This document shows, piece after piece, positions 24,101 to 37,600 of a DNA stretch of 64,000 nucleotides; positions within the stretch are counted from its first letter, which is position 1; the number at the start of each line of letters is the position of its first letter. The translations under genes and the position numbers were made by a program. Under the pieces are notes generated by a model, which was not told the DNA's origin, ran no database searches, and was given only the letters and a program-made list of their open reading frames with translations. Origin of the DNA: Branchiostoma floridae (taxonomy: Eukaryota; Chordata; Leptocardii; Amphioxiformes; Branchiostomatidae); the NCBI RefSeq assembly GCF_000003815.2, contig NC_049979.1, positions 17,404,437 to 17,468,436 of the forward strand. Reading direction: 5' to 3'.

Positions 24101-27100
24101 TGGACCCACTACAAATTTGAATCTGTAGTCATGAATATGCCCACCACTTCCTGGATGTGATTGCTTTTGCAAGTGGCAATTAGGGTTTCTATTCAGCCGT
24201 TAATAGGTCTGGTCGATAAACAGCAGACGTTTGATCACCACAGTGAAACTACTGAACGGTTTTACATGTTGATGGAGCTGTCAATCACTGCACGGATCAT
24301 GACGTAACGACTCCGAGCACAAAGACTGCACGGGGACTCAGATATCAAACGGGTTGTAGAAAAGGGCTTTGATATGCTTTTGTGGTTCCTTGTAATTTAA
24401 TCATATTGCCGCCACAGCAGCCTACCGCAGCACCGTAAAACTCGCCTTGGGACAGTGACTCATCTATTTACACATCCATCCTAGCAGCTAACGTTACACC
24501 AGCTGCATTTCAGCTGTGTCAGCATTATTTCATTACCACCTTCTGTGCTGTCTCTTCGGCTCATCAAATAAGTAGTCCAATTACACGTGAATAATAGTTT
24601 ATGAAAATCATTTGGTTATAGATGAGAGCGAAAACTATAGCTAGGAAGTGCGTAAGGGAATCTTCTACCGACCTCTGTAGTCTGTCTTTTATCAGTTACT
24701 TTTTATAATACGATTTTCAGCACGACAATGACATAAAGCAAGCGCCCCCGTAGGGTCTGGTGATGGCGACGTGAATACAAATGTATTTTCTCTGATTATG
24801 ATGATTAATAACTGGTTCAAGTCTGACCTTGAAGTCGTGCTCCGCAACAGGAGACGTAATTTTTGCAAGTGAAGCAGAACAAAATCTTCATAAACCCATT
24901 ATGCCTATTATGACGCTGCCCAATGTCACCTGTATCCTTCCCTGAAGGTTAGACTTTGTTCAATGGATACCCTCACCCTACATTGTCATATGCGTAATCT
25001 AACGGGGAAAGTAATGCACACCTAACATGAAAGTGTCCCGTATTCACTCGACAATACTTGATCTCGGGATCGCTCCGGCAGGATTTGTGAGAGATTCCAA
25101 TCACAAAGGTGCACGCCATCTGCCACCTCGCGTACTCACGGCACCTTCCACTGTACGGGCTCGAACTGTCATGAATGAAAGGTCAGAATGGCGCATATTT
25201 CATATCTGATCACTTATATTTTAAAGGGTAATCTGTGTCAGCTGGCTCCGTGTATTCATCATGATATGTATGTTATCTTTCCCAACAACAATACAACAGA
25301 TTCGCAAGTCTTTGGGCTTTTGTAGTCTACTGTCCCCTCATCCCATCAGTTGTAGTTATAACGCTTGGGAAATTTAGTTTTGTATGCTTCGTCGATCTGA
25401 GGCCCGACGGTAAGCCCACGTACAGAAGATTTGGACCAAACACTGCGATGATTACGTGGGACTCAGCTGTGGCCTTGCAGTGCCCTATGCTGGGGGCATG
25501 CTTTTGAGCCGTGGGCTCACTGAAACAAAATTGCTGGGTAGCGCTTCTAGTTGTTTGGAAACAAGATTTCATGGCTTTTTTGCTACAGCAGCAGAGATGT
25601 TACCCAGATCATGGACCATTAAAAAGATAATTATCAGCTGTCAATACCCACTAAGTGATGGCTACCTGCCAAGGCCAAGGTCCAAATGTTATGATGTTAC
25701 TTTTGCTCTTGCTTTCGTTCTAGTTCTGTAAATCAGTATAGTCAGGTATACATGCTGCTTTCCCACACAATAATTACATTTCAGCAGCAAGGGCATCCGT
25801 TTTCAATAAAGATATAGTGCACAGAGCATTGCAACCGTCCTGAACAAATGCACGTCATTTTATGGAAAGTATTGTACGATTGTGTACGCACTGTGTACGA
25901 AGGCTCTCTTGCTACTTGATGGAGACCATATTGTGCCATATTGTAAGGACTCTTAGATCCCTCTTCAAATTGCGCTCTTAGCTTGCTCTCCGGTCCCATC
26001 TGCACATTTGCTCACTCAGTCTGGCCGGCTCAACCGTATCAACTCTGGACATGACGTCATGGAGTGGGCGATGGTCAAAATGGCTCAGTCCTCAATATAT
26101 CACAGCATCTTTACCATTTAGGTAAGGGAATAAACGGGCCGGAATAACCACCTATTGGAGGTGTGTAAATTGCTGTTCATTAACCAGTGTGGAGAAACGG
26201 GTTTCCCTCACACCCACACAAAAACACACAAAAATGAAAATGGCTAAAACGAGACAATTAGGGAAATGTATGATAATTGGCTGCGTATGATTACTACCCT
26301 ATGTATATGATCTTTTTGTCCTGTGAAGCAGAACAAATAAATCCCCGGGGACTTGTTGTAGAGGACATTAAGCGGAGCAGCACAAAAGAAAACAATTCTA
26401 TGAAACAATAAAGAATTGTTGTCCATCTTGGACACAGCATATCGGGATTTGTATAGCACTGAGAGAAATAAATTTCCATACTCTTATGGGGTTTTTCATA
26501 CTGCATACATACAATGACAACAGATACACAAAGATATCTAAACGTCCTCTGTGAAGCTGGCATCCTAACGTATGGTGATAATCATCGATCCTTTCTGAAG
26601 AATAATTGATGAGACGTTCCCAATGCTATCAATCACGAGTGACCTAAGGATCACAGATACAGGTTTGACCGCAGGAACACGTGATGTAGCTCGTCCTTCG
26701 TGTGTTCCTCGATCCCATCACACTGAGCATCCTCTGGGAACGGAAACTTACTGAAGGGCATCATTAAAGAGCTTAAAATATGGTGCAAACATTGTCTCTT
26801 TGTTGGACCAGCTGTAACTTTACCCTTATCTCAGATAAATAGTCAGCATCCATACATTTACTGGCATTTCCGAACTAGTCGGTTGGTTCGTTGGTCGTTA
26901 GACATGCGAAGGTAACATATTTCTTGCTGATACACATCCCATGTCCACGGTCGATACATACAGGAGATGGCTCTTTCTCCCATCACCGCCCCCATGTCCG
27001 TACACACACCAGAGACTGACTGGGGTATATACCTGTGTTACCTGTAAGACCACATAGTGGGACATGTAGGCGTCACGTGTTGATGTTGTTGTCCTTGCGT

Positions 27101-28090
27101 TCAGGAGTGGCCTTGAGTCGCATAATATCAGCTACATTCCTGAGTTAGGTTTAACTACTACTACACAAGCTCCGTATGGTCAAACCAGGGCTCGCTTTTC
27201 GTGTAAATCAATTTGCGGAATGAGAGATAGATTTTATGGCTTTTATTGTTGTAAATGTAGGTCATCCATAGCTATTCACTGGAGCAATTATATCCAAACT
27301 GCTCTTTTGAGAGGTAAATATCAAGATTCCAAGCTCAAAATCAACGGAAATAGTAGCTACTACATCAACATCATATTATATAAATACAAAACCCGTCCTG
27401 AGGAATGTTCCATTCACACCATTCTCAAGAAATCAATTAGGGGGTCAGTCTGAATAGTTCGGCCCGTAGAGGCCGGTAAGGTGTGACTGACCAGCAGAAG
27501 TGGCAGTTATCGTATGCGTAATGGCGTCTCTTAACATGATTATAAGCCAACTAAACTCTCAGAGGAATACCGTGAAACCATACAGCCAGTTATCTCCTGA
27601 TGTACACAGCTATATAGCATGTTATGTTGGGACACCTCGAAATCGCTTGGAGGCATCATTAAGTGATCAGGCAAATATGTTCTGACGCCCTTAATAAGGC
27701 GTGGCTATTGTCCGGGCTGACACTGAATTTTTGTGTTTACACTTGGGTATGAGAATCTCTGATTTCTTTTCACTAAATACAAACCAATGTACCAAAGACT
27801 ACATGGTCACGAGAACGTCAACGTTAACGTAGATCACATGATGGCCTTGGTGTGATGGGTGGGGAACAGAATGATCATGGCAGCGGGAAAATCACTGTTT
27901 GTCTAACGACTGCCGGAATGCTGTACATAGTTAAAGACATGAATGGTTTTTACATGAAGTCTGCGATCTGAGTTAGATGGAGCACACAAATTGGAACCCG
28001 CAATTTGCGAACCTATGCTTATTACAGAGACTGCACGTTAATGTACTTACCAAAATACACCGGCTTCTCGCATTTCGGACAGTTTGGCAT
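21169..28090 (-). CDS. CRIP: CRIP-type single-LIM protein, copy A (altered C-terminus)
   Basis: Exons are 28051-28090, 23522-23616 and 21169-21237. The 67-residue product begins [13 protein letters not shown], continues [18 protein letters not shown] and ends [20 protein letters not shown] plus KI. The pattern CPKC, HRAC, CENC and CEKPC gives the eight zinc ligands of one LIM domain of the cysteine-rich (intestinal) protein family; these small zinc proteins act as adaptors. Intron positions and phases (1, then 0) equal those of copies B and C. In B and C a fourth exon begins GVN; here the matching donor has GG in place of GT (21179-21178), so reading continues to a stop after two codons. No GVN exon was seen downstream. 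Intron 2 contains a retrotransposon fragment in the opposite orientation. It could be an expressed short form or a decaying copy. Confidence 0.8.
21392..22102 (+). mobile_element. Fragment of a retroelement ORF, C-terminal zinc-finger end
   Basis: A 236-codon frame shows the C-terminal region common to endonuclease-reverse transcriptase polyproteins: [15 protein letters not shown] followed by the knuckle [18 protein letters not shown] (C-x2-C-x8-H-x4-C). No RT core is present upstream, so this is a 5'-truncated insertion. Its 3' untranslated part probably runs to the AATAAAG near 22308. It lies in intron 2 of LIM gene A, opposite in sense. The family is inferred from pattern only, and the start methionine is not a true start. 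Confidence 0.72.
22961..22990. repeat. Diverged copy of the hairpin element terminus found at 35 kb
   Basis: Thirty bases starting TTTTATGGATGGCATCC differ at three positions from the reverse complement of 35391-35420. No second terminus was found nearby, so this is a partial or solo copy in intron 2 of LIM gene A. Confidence 0.6.
23617..28050. other. Long first intron of LIM gene A, no further gene recognised
   Basis: About 4.4 kb of AT-rich intronic sequence with scattered short open frames. None has splice context or recognisable similarity, and no LIM-type exon beyond those listed was found. Confidence 0.5.
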
Positions 28091-29510
28091 CTTGGAGAGG
28101 AAGGAAAATTACGGCACGCCTTCTAACTGGTGGTAGATGCTCTTTTTCCAGCGTTGTTTTGAAGCCCGCCTTTTTATAGGTGTGTATTGTTACATATGAT
28201 CGCCTGGACCGGGCCTCAATCCCCCAAGTAATCACCAGTTTTGCACACGGCCCTACAATAACATACATTTTGAACCACACCGAGGTGGGCATGACAGGAG
28301 AAGCGCCATCTGTCGTGTTCTCTTTAAAGTGAAGAAAAAAGAAAAGGTTGCAAAATGGTCCTTAAATCTATAGGCCGAATCGTCACAAACAGTACCCTTA
28401 AATACTAAGATTAGGGGAAGTTAACTTTGCACCTCCAGCTGAAACCCAACGGACAGCCTCTGAAGTTTTATCCGTTACCACCGACCGCTTTAACAAAACG
28501 GTTCCCTCTGCATGCTTTATTGCACGGGTTACAGAAGAGGTCATCCAGCAGGAAAGATCGTTGTCTGTGGCTGCGGTTTAGATTCCTTACACGGTCACTG
28601 CGTTACCTCTTATTAGTTTTTCCGCCTAGATACGTGCATAATTGAGACGTAAGTAATTCTGCAAGTAATGTTTATTGACATAAGTGGAAGGGCGAGGTAG
28701 AGAGTAGCACATTAAAGCAAATGTAGCTTGGTTGATTTTATTTGCAAATTGTGTTGCCACAAGATTTCGCAAAATTGTTTTGGAAGTGCCTTCATGTATC
28801 CCATCTGTTTTGGCTTAGATTATAACAAAAAAAAGTCTGCCAAAGAAGAAGTCGACCTGGTTGCAATTGTATAGCGTCATATAGTGAGACAAGCCTTCAA
28901 CACAACATGACATACAAGAGTAGTATAAATAAATGCAGATGACATAACAGTAATAGGACATTATCTAGATAAATCACATGCCCTACCGCAAAAGATATTC
29001 GCTTTGTTTACACCAAGTCATTTCTATAGTTGCGGTTTTGGCAACAAGCTAACCGTTTGAAAATTCATACTTTTGTTTTCAATGACAAACTGTTCACCAA
29101 TTTAACAGCAAATGTTCTTAACTGCATGTATGGAGAAAAACTGTATGTATGGAGCATGTGTGCCGAATGATATAGTTACTCAAGAAACTGGATAATGAGC
29201 ATGTGGCAATAATAATAATAATCATCTGGTGTATTTTGCCAGCCAGTAGGTACCCAATGAGAAATGAGGCTGTTTAACGTGGTCGAGGCACACATATCAT
29301 AAGAAGCTATACAGATGACTGGAGAAGTCAAGATCTATCTATAAGGTTAACTACGTGTACATCACAGTTCTCATTGGCTCAATATACAAAAATGCTTTGC
29401 TCCAAATGCAGAGAAAGAGCAAGGAAAACAAAACTCTGCTTTGTCATCAGCAACATCATGACAGAATGACATAGACAGTTCGCCATTCGTATATCCCCGC
29501 TTGTACACAC

Positions 29511-31673
29511 TCAGGTTGCCGGGGCGTGACTCGGAGGTATCTCCTCGCCTTCATACGCGTACGATCCTACTCCGCCGATATTCACACCTGAAAGAGAAAT
29601 TGACGATAGAATAAGTGTTGAAAACTATCGATTGTCATATGAATTGCTATGACAATAATGGCTATCGATCATACAACTAAATTTCAGATCGGGTTCCGGA
29701 TTTGTATTTCATTTCTGATTTTACTTCGCCTGTCTGATAAGTGATAACCATCCTCAAGACCAAAAGGCATGAAAACGGTTACCTCGCGGCCCGAACAGGA
29801 CTCCGTGACACTTCGTGCAGTACGGCTTACTCTCGTGCTGAAATATAAAACGTTTCGGGACATGTTATTTTGTCATACTCAAACAGCAACATGTAGCATC
29901 AACTCTTCCTGTATCCCATCCTCACCCTTACATTAATTTCGTCATGAATATTTCTAGCCGTGAAATTTTCATTTTCTAGCAGCGCCATCTGTTGAAGTTG
30001 CTATGATTTACATGACACCTGTTTGTTCTTCGTGACTGTCCTCACTCACCAAATGCGATCATTTTTGTGCCTAACATGATAAAAGAAGGGTGATGCTAGT
30101 ATGAGTCGTTTTTTCTGTTCATAAATTATTACGGACCATTTACCTTTGGACCTGTACTCGGAGCTAGCCTGAATTGCGGCCCTCTCACTACTTGCCCCCC
30201 TCCCTCTCGTGTGAGTGTTGTGGCACCACAACTATAAAAACTGACCTCGGCGTGACCTCCCGGGCTTAGAACTTTGTTGCATTTCTCACAGCGGAGACAG
30301 GCTCGGTGCCAGTCCTTCCCCAGTGAGCGGCGCCGTTCAGCTGAAAAGAAATGTGTACTGTGTTGGTACTTTATATAAATTTCCCTAGTTATTACAACAA
30401 CAAAAAACTATTCAAAAGCTGCATCCACTACACATTAGTATACATTGCTGTGTATTGTGTTGTTATTGATAAAGCCAGGTCAGTACACCCTGAGTCATAA
30501 CACTGTGGTATTCATGTATGTACTAAACATTCCTCATAATGACCTGCGTAAAATGTAGTCATCGCTAGATAATTGTAGTCTCTAACAGACTCCCGCCTGG
30601 CCGAATTGTAATAGGGGGCTGTGGGCCTTGGCCAAGTTGTGAATAAAAGCCTAGTAGGAGTTTATTAGCATATGATCATGAGCGATCTTGGCTGGATAGA
30701 CTGCAAAAGACTGACTGAAATCCCAGCAACGTATTTGTCCCTATTTGGCCAAATTCTTCTCTTTTGTCATCCAGCTGACACGTTTGGAGCCTAGGACATA
30801 GCTGCTGGGTGTAGACTCTGTCAATGGCCCGAGGGGGATTCTTTTTAACGGTAAATCACTACGTAGTGAGTTAAGGCGGGATAACAGTTTAAACGCCCAG
30901 GTCATTCCCAATAACAACGGTTAACCGTTCGTTTTGACTACGTGTAACTTCTGATGACATGAGAACTTCATGGGAAAAGAGGGATTAGTCGTTCTGACGT
31001 ATGTAGGTAAACCAGTAACAATACATTTAAGGCGTGCTCTATTTCCACTATAGATGCATCATAAGCCTGACATTTAAGTAGGTTAAACTATTGACTAACC
31101 ACTGTGTCGGTTCAAACCCTGTAATTTTCGACAGTTACACGCAGTTAGATTTAGTTTCCCTGTATATGTCCTGGTCATATCGTTCTGTTGTGGTCCCCAA
31201 GGTTTGTTTAAATGTTCCTGGTCCAATCAAATCCTTGTTATATCGTACTCCGTACTAGTGGTAATGTATTAAAACTAAAGGTAATCAATATGAAACCACA
31301 GGAGGCCCAGCAAAACATGTTAGTGTAGGTTTTATGATTATCGTAACTTATGATTGTTATGACCTATGGTATCGACTATGCAGCGATTGACAAACGATAA
31401 ATACACCAAGTAAATTAGTTATGTTACGGCAACTCCCTGATAACTGTCATGACATAATCTCACAAATATGTCATATCATCGTCTATCATACCAGCGACGT
31501 CTGGCTTTGGATCGACGTTTATATTATTTTCCACCGCGTGTTCAATATATTCTCACGTAGAAGTAATGAAATATTGACAGTTAAGAGTTGTACCCATTTA
31601 AACAAACCGTACATATTTGAACAAATTACTCACCAAAATATACAGGTTTATTGCACTTCGGACAATTCGGCAT
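29511..31673 (-). CDS. CRIP: CRIP-type single-LIM protein, copy B
   Basis: Four exons give 88 residues: 31634-31673, 30246-30340, 29783-29837 and 29511-29587. The protein begins [13 protein letters not shown], continues [18 protein letters not shown], then [14 protein letters not shown], and ends [20 protein letters not shown] plus a short tail. One complete LIM domain is followed by the glycine-rich GVNIGGxGSY segment seen after LIM domains in vertebrate CRIP2. Exon 3 is one codon shorter than in copy C, so the last zinc pair is CTKCH rather than CNHPC; either C-x2-C or C-x3-H could complete the site. Intron phases are 1, 0 and 1, as in copy C. It is the shortest and most compact of the three tandem genes, all on the minus strand. 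Confidence 0.92.
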
Positions 31674-33944
31674 CTCAGGATATGGCAATGTCTCTTCTTG
31701 CGCCTGAGGAATGGTCAGTGGTTGTTGCCTTGTCTTACTTTACTTCAGATGTGGCTGAGGTACGTTTAATCACCTAAGTGTATTCCACAATGACGGGTGA
31801 GAACTGTATTTAACGTGAGATGGCGTCACAATGACTCCCACGATGTGCGCAGGGCGGGTTGAAGTGACGGATTATGTCGCACGTAAACAGCTCCCCAAAG
31901 GTTAGCTCTCTCAGCTCAGTGGAAGTACCGGTTTGTTTGGGGTGACAGGGGCAGTTGATAAGACTTGAGAGCCTGGAATGGCGCCCCCTATCAACACCAG
32001 TAAAAAGTGGCAAGTCATTTGGGATGAAACGTTTATGAAGGTTAGACGACATCCAGGTAGAAAGTATTCAAATACAATTCAATCTCTACAAGTAGATAAA
32101 AAAACGGAGATTTACTTCGGGACGTGTTTCCAGTGACATCCGTCACTCTTCTTCAGCGTCACTGGAATGAACTCATTTGGATGAACACTTTGTCAACTCC
32201 ACGAAAATGGAGGTACAGTTTTCAGCAACATGTGCGTGTGTGTTTGGTGCGTTTTCGGCACAACCTCCAGAACACAACGTGCGATTGCGATGGTATTTGG
32301 TACATGGGTTGGTGGTGTTGTCCTGACGATCAGGTTTGATTTCGGGCCTCCTGGTGGTTGAACTTGATACTGTAGCTTTTTGCTTTTCTGTTTTTCTATC
32401 TGGACATTATGTGCCCTTGATTTCTCGGCAACGTATGCCCTTTGATGTAAGTCAATAAACCCTTGGACAGACTGTGATTATCAAGTATGAGGAAAGGTTT
32501 GGGGAAGGTGAAGGTCGATGTCAATTTTGGCCCCGAGGATCTTGCTTGCACTGGAAAGGCGTTTTTGGTAAAGGAACCACGGGTGTTCATAATATTCAAC
32601 ATGTAGGTATGTTAGACAGAGGTGTAAACAATCAAATATGAATTATGCTAGGAATGAATGTATATAATTGATGAGGAAAATCTATAGTTTCAATGTTATT
32701 CATAATATTGGACTTTTATCAACATGTCACATCTGTACTTTATGGGGAAATACTTACAGGTGCCAACTATGCAAATTAGGGCGTAATTTGCATAGTTGAT
32801 GTGAACAAGCGATAATTCCTTGGCAAATCATGTATTTTTTCATACTTGTGACACTTGCAAGTTAGGGGTATACATCACCATGCAAACATTATGTAAATGT
32901 GATAGCCATTTGTATACTGAGTAATTCATTATAAAATGGAATTCTGCTAGAGGAACATACTCTACATTTTCGCACGTACAACGTATTCTATTTTGGTAGA
33001 CCATCATTCAAAATATATTGCGCTAATTATAGCCTTATGTGTAGTTAATGAGACAAGATAAACCAAGAAATTTACAAAATTTTCAATATTTCACGGAGGT
33101 CTCTGAACTCTTGTTATATCAGTTTACTTTACAAATGAATGCGAATCTTTCGTCCGTCAGCATGCATATTGCATTGAAGATAAGGAGCGCAAGTGGACTA
33201 ACGTTACCTTTCCCATCACTATAAACAGTGTCTAAAATAATAGTTGGCTGAAATGACCATGATATCAGAAACCCTTGATAAAATCATACGTAAGAATTTC
33301 AGGAAGAGCTCATGACACGTAGAGTCATTTAAAGCATTAGTTTATTTCTACATATCCGTTTGTCATGTACAAAATTTAAACCAACAGTTTGAGTGAGTTA
33401 AGCATGTAGATAAATCGAAGATAAGTCTAAGTCGGGTAGGCCCCTGGCCCTCTCTATGTTAAATCAAACATAGGCTGGCGTACTATCAAAATACCGTACC
33501 CGATAATGCAGTAGCATATACATCTCTGTCCTCCGTTATAGAGACTACTTAAGGCGTTATGTTTCTCACTATACATTGATATTCAATTGCCAAAAACACA
33601 CCCATAAAGTCAATCGACCGTTATCAGAACGCTATCAAGACGAATGGATCTGTTACGGCGCTTTGTTCATAAAGTAAACATAGATGGTACCGAGGCGTGG
33701 TCATAACTGAGATTAAGTAGACATATTAATAAAACGTGACGCTATCACATCGTAAATTTCCATAAACAAGATTATAATCAAGCACAACGATAAGAACTAG
33801 CGCAGCAACCAAAGACTAATGAAGGTAATATACGTACAAACGTTTGTGTGAGCAGAAAAAATATTACGAAATATTCATTGCCGTCAAAAAGCGATACTAA
33901 ACACAACAGCACGTGTACAGCAGACGTGTTCTGCCCTCTCTACT
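31674..33944. other. Intergenic between LIM genes B and C
   Basis: No exon seen. It contains a 10-bp hairpin (TTCCAGTGAC ... GTCACTGGAA) near 32130-32170, the octamer palindrome at 32764-32798, and a minus-strand polyadenylation hexamer near 33340, which could end LIM gene C transcripts about 600 bp past the distal terminal exon. Confidence 0.5.
32764..32798. promoter_or_regulatory. Perfect 15-bp palindrome with two inverted POU octamers
   Basis: CAACTATGCAAATTA at 32764-32778 and its exact reverse complement at 32784-32798 flank a 5-base loop GGGCG. Each arm holds the octamer ATGCAAAT, the classical POU/Oct binding site. The location is about 1.1 kb upstream of the start codon of LIM gene B. 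Regulatory function is inferred. Confidence 0.4.
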
Positions 33945-33985
33945 CTACTTGTAGGAGTAGGAGCCAGCGCCTCCGGTGTTCACAC
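33945..33985 (-). CDS. Second (distal) terminal exon of LIM gene C
   Basis: The 41-base exon has acceptor CTATGCAG and encodes, after the split glycine, VNTGGAGSYSYK and a stop. Its phase is the same as that of the proximal terminal exon at 34677-34732, so either can follow exon 3 (34905-34962). It may be an alternative last exon giving a shorter tail without the charged DHDNKK end, or a remnant of a lost fourth gene copy, since no other exons lie between. Confidence 0.75.
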
Positions 33986-34676
33986 CTGCATAGGGAACAG
34001 GGAAAGGCGTGCAGTGTCAGGTTAACGGTAAGAATGACGTCATATCTGCGGATTTCAAAATATCTCAATTCTTACAAGCACTGTCGCACATCGAATGTAT
34101 TAGTGCTATAAGTACTAGAAAAACGCTGGGCTAACCAGTCAAGTATACATAAACATTATGGACCAAAACACAACACACACATTCGCCATCACATTACCAA
34201 AGAAAGGACCTGTTGATAAAGACCAGTTATGTGCATGGCATGACACTTCTTCAGTGTAAGAGACGTGTAGTTGGACAGAAAGGTTGAAGACGATGACACA
34301 GACGTGCACGCATTAAGTAATCGGACAAAAGTTCACTACGAAAGCATGCTGATCGCATCTCTTAGAAACAATACAATGTGCCTTTTACAAAGATAAGTTC
34401 TTCTATAAACATGTACACATAGGCCTCTTTAGCATGGGTTTTCCAAATCTTGGGTGCCATCTATTGGTTTTCAAATTCAGTATCCTCGCTAAGACTCAGG
34501 AAGTAAACTATACGGACGGCATCAAGGTCAGATTGTCGTTGTAACTCATGGAGTAGAGTGTAGAAATATGTACGAGACATGCTATCTCAAAACACCGTCA
34601 ACATGCCGTGCAACTACAGTGTTGGCCGCAATGCGGCGCTCCATGCTGCCTGGCACGGCATACCTCACGCTCGGCC

Positions 34677-37600
34677 CTACTTCTTGTTGTCGTGATCGTA
34701 CACAAAGGAACCTGCCCCGCCAATGTTCACGCCTGATGAGGAGAGAAGGTAGATGGAAAAGCAGAGCCATGTTTAACATTACAAGAATGACTTGGAAGAA
34801 GTACAGTTGGCATCGGCGACAGATTGAGGAAAGGGTCAGAGATAGCGGCTGAATAAGACACGTTTAAATCACTTCGCATCAGAAATCCCCATCTATATAC
34901 GCACCCTTTGGTCCGAACAGGACGCCGTAGCACGGATGGTTACAGTATGGCTTCATGTCATGCTGAAACAAAATAGCAACGGTAACTATAACAACGCATA
35001 ACATGATCAAGATGCTGACACATACGCTAAATAGAGTTTAACACACTTATTGAAATGACAAGGTTAAACAATAATGGTTTGCAGCTGCTTTCTCAAACTT
35101 AAGTACATTATCCACAGCAAGTAAATTTTATGGATGACATCCTCTGCAGACTGCAAAAATAGTGCGATAGGGCGAAAAAAAACAAGATGGGTAAAAAAAA
35201 CAAGATGGCTAAATTCTAAAAGATATTCACATAAAGTTGTGATGACTGTTGTAAAAAGAATTAAAAGGACAAAACATGGTATCAGAGCCAACACGGCATT
35301 CATTCCTGTATTTAAGACGTGTACTGGTATGGTAAAAGTGACACTAGTGTGGTAGACTGGCATCACCAACAAAGTTGGTAAGCACACTCATTAATGCGCG
35401 CGCGGATGTCATCCATAAAATTTACTTGCTGCGGCCTAAAGTGAAAAAACATCGTAATTCTAATATACCATTTCTACCGTTAGTTCTCATGAAACTTCAA
35501 GTTCACACATTACAAAGCCAACGTTGTAACGTCTCGAACAGATTCAACGGATGGGCAGTTACGACAAAGTGGTGAATGCTGCTGAAAAGGCAGACTTACT
35601 AATGGCTTTGAAGTAACCATCTAATCAATACCACTTCACTGCAGGCTTTATTACTGCAATTATCTCCCAAACCGCCGACTCCAATCGACATAAGCCTTTA
35701 ACGCGAAGCAGAACCGTTCTCTCTACGCTCTGGCAGGCGCAAAGTTTCAGCTTCGTGTGAACTTGGATTCCTGAGTCAATTTGGCGTTACGGTTACCATT
35801 AAGGTGATGGTCTGGATTTCCTCTGTCTAATTGAGTTCAGGTTTATGTTGACTGAAATGTCTGACTGAAGCCGGTGTCCGCTCACTGGTAGATCATGTCG
35901 TTCCCGTGTAGATGGATTGGGAATGCCGTGAAAGGGCACGAGTCAAGCGTTTGTCGCTCTCGTTCACGATCACATAGCTCTTAACTTCATTGTTTACTCC
36001 CAACAGAGGTAGAATTGATCTTCCAACATATGACATGGTTAGAACAGACGTCAGAGCCCGGCTCGATGTCACTACTGACGCCCTAGGCCCTGACCTCTGT
36101 GCATTATTTCCTCTTCGCCTCATCTCTTCCGACTGTTGGCGATCTGCATCTGATTTGTAGTGTTATATAAGCCTTGCATAACAGGAGACATTTAGGCAAC
36201 AGCTTGCTGTAAAATACCATCAGCTCACTTGATGGCCCTTGATCTGTTTGCCCTTTTGACAGGCCTTACCTCACCAAAATGACATTTCCAAGAAACCTGT
36301 TCATTCGAAGACTAAGTAACGTGTTTGTCTGGAGGAATATGTGATACGAAATTTGAGTACACAGTGTCGGTAGATTGAAAGGTATGTATTACCGAATCAC
36401 TGATTTGTTACATGTGAACTCACCAGGTGATTACCACCAGGAAATATGACTGTAACGTTATAACATTGGCGGTGTGACATCAGGCCAGTCATGCTAACAT
36501 CACTAGTATTACTCATCATTGTACCTATCTTTGTGGAACCCAAGAGGCAAATACTTTGATCCAAAGTTAGAATGAAAGATAATGCCCCGGATGACACGTT
36601 CAGATACCGCATACTTTGGGTAAGCCACTGGGCAATTAGAACCACTTTTCCCCGTCACACTGGCTGTGTTGTACGGAGAGATAACTGTGTTGTACGGAGG
36701 GTTGTGGCCCTGCCGCTGGCAAGACCACACATTCCGGGCGGCGCCGTTGTGTAACAAGCTGCCTACGGCTACACCTGCCTCCTTTGGTTACAATATTATT
36801 CAGTCTCCACACCTCTCTTCGGTTAACCTTGCGACCTCATTATATCCGTGAATATATACTGTCTGAAATGATAGAAAAATTCGCCTGGTATGTGCCTCCG
36901 GCTAGTGAAGATATCACTTGAAGATAAGGCCACGTATTATCATGTAAAAAAAGGTCACATAACGAAACAATATCACCTGGTGTTTGAGCCTTGGTGTTTT
37001 GTTGAGTTGAGATGTACTGTACTTTTGTACGGCACATGAAACCTCGGGTAGATTCAACCAAAATGATGAATAACGTTTTTCAAGACAAGGTCAAATGTCT
37101 TAATCAAACGACGTTTGTATTTGTTGTTTGTGTGTTTTAAATAACGATGCATGTGTACATTGTAATGGTATTGATAATAGTTTCGGATGATATCTGATGC
37201 TAACAAAAATGTAACTGTAAAACTCTAAAAGGAACCATGGTCTGCCTTGATTTGTGCACTTGCCTCTGGCGGCTCTCACATACCATCGATCGAACGCGAC
37301 GTTTAGGTGGTGCACTTGCTGTATAATTGATGGTGTTCGGAGGATAGCTGCAGGACATGCGGCCTGGTTTAGATCCGGACAAAGCAGACGTTCATGAGAG
37401 CTTAACATTCCTGGGTCTAACATTAATTGTTACCGATTCCCATTCGCATCGAGGTGGACAGCCGAAGATGCAGGGCTGATGTCAAGATCCTATGTTTTCC
37501 TCAGTGTCAGTTGGAATATTAAGACTGGCTTGGCTGTATCAATTCGCCACACCACGGCGCCAGCCAGTACTAAACAACTAGTGCTTAGCAACACAAGATA

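Noticed and set aside
30590-30850. Possible inverted-repeat element near GACTCCCGCCTGGCC / GGCCCGAGGGGGATTC
   Set aside because: Complementarity is short and imperfect and no target duplication is visible; not enough to call an element.
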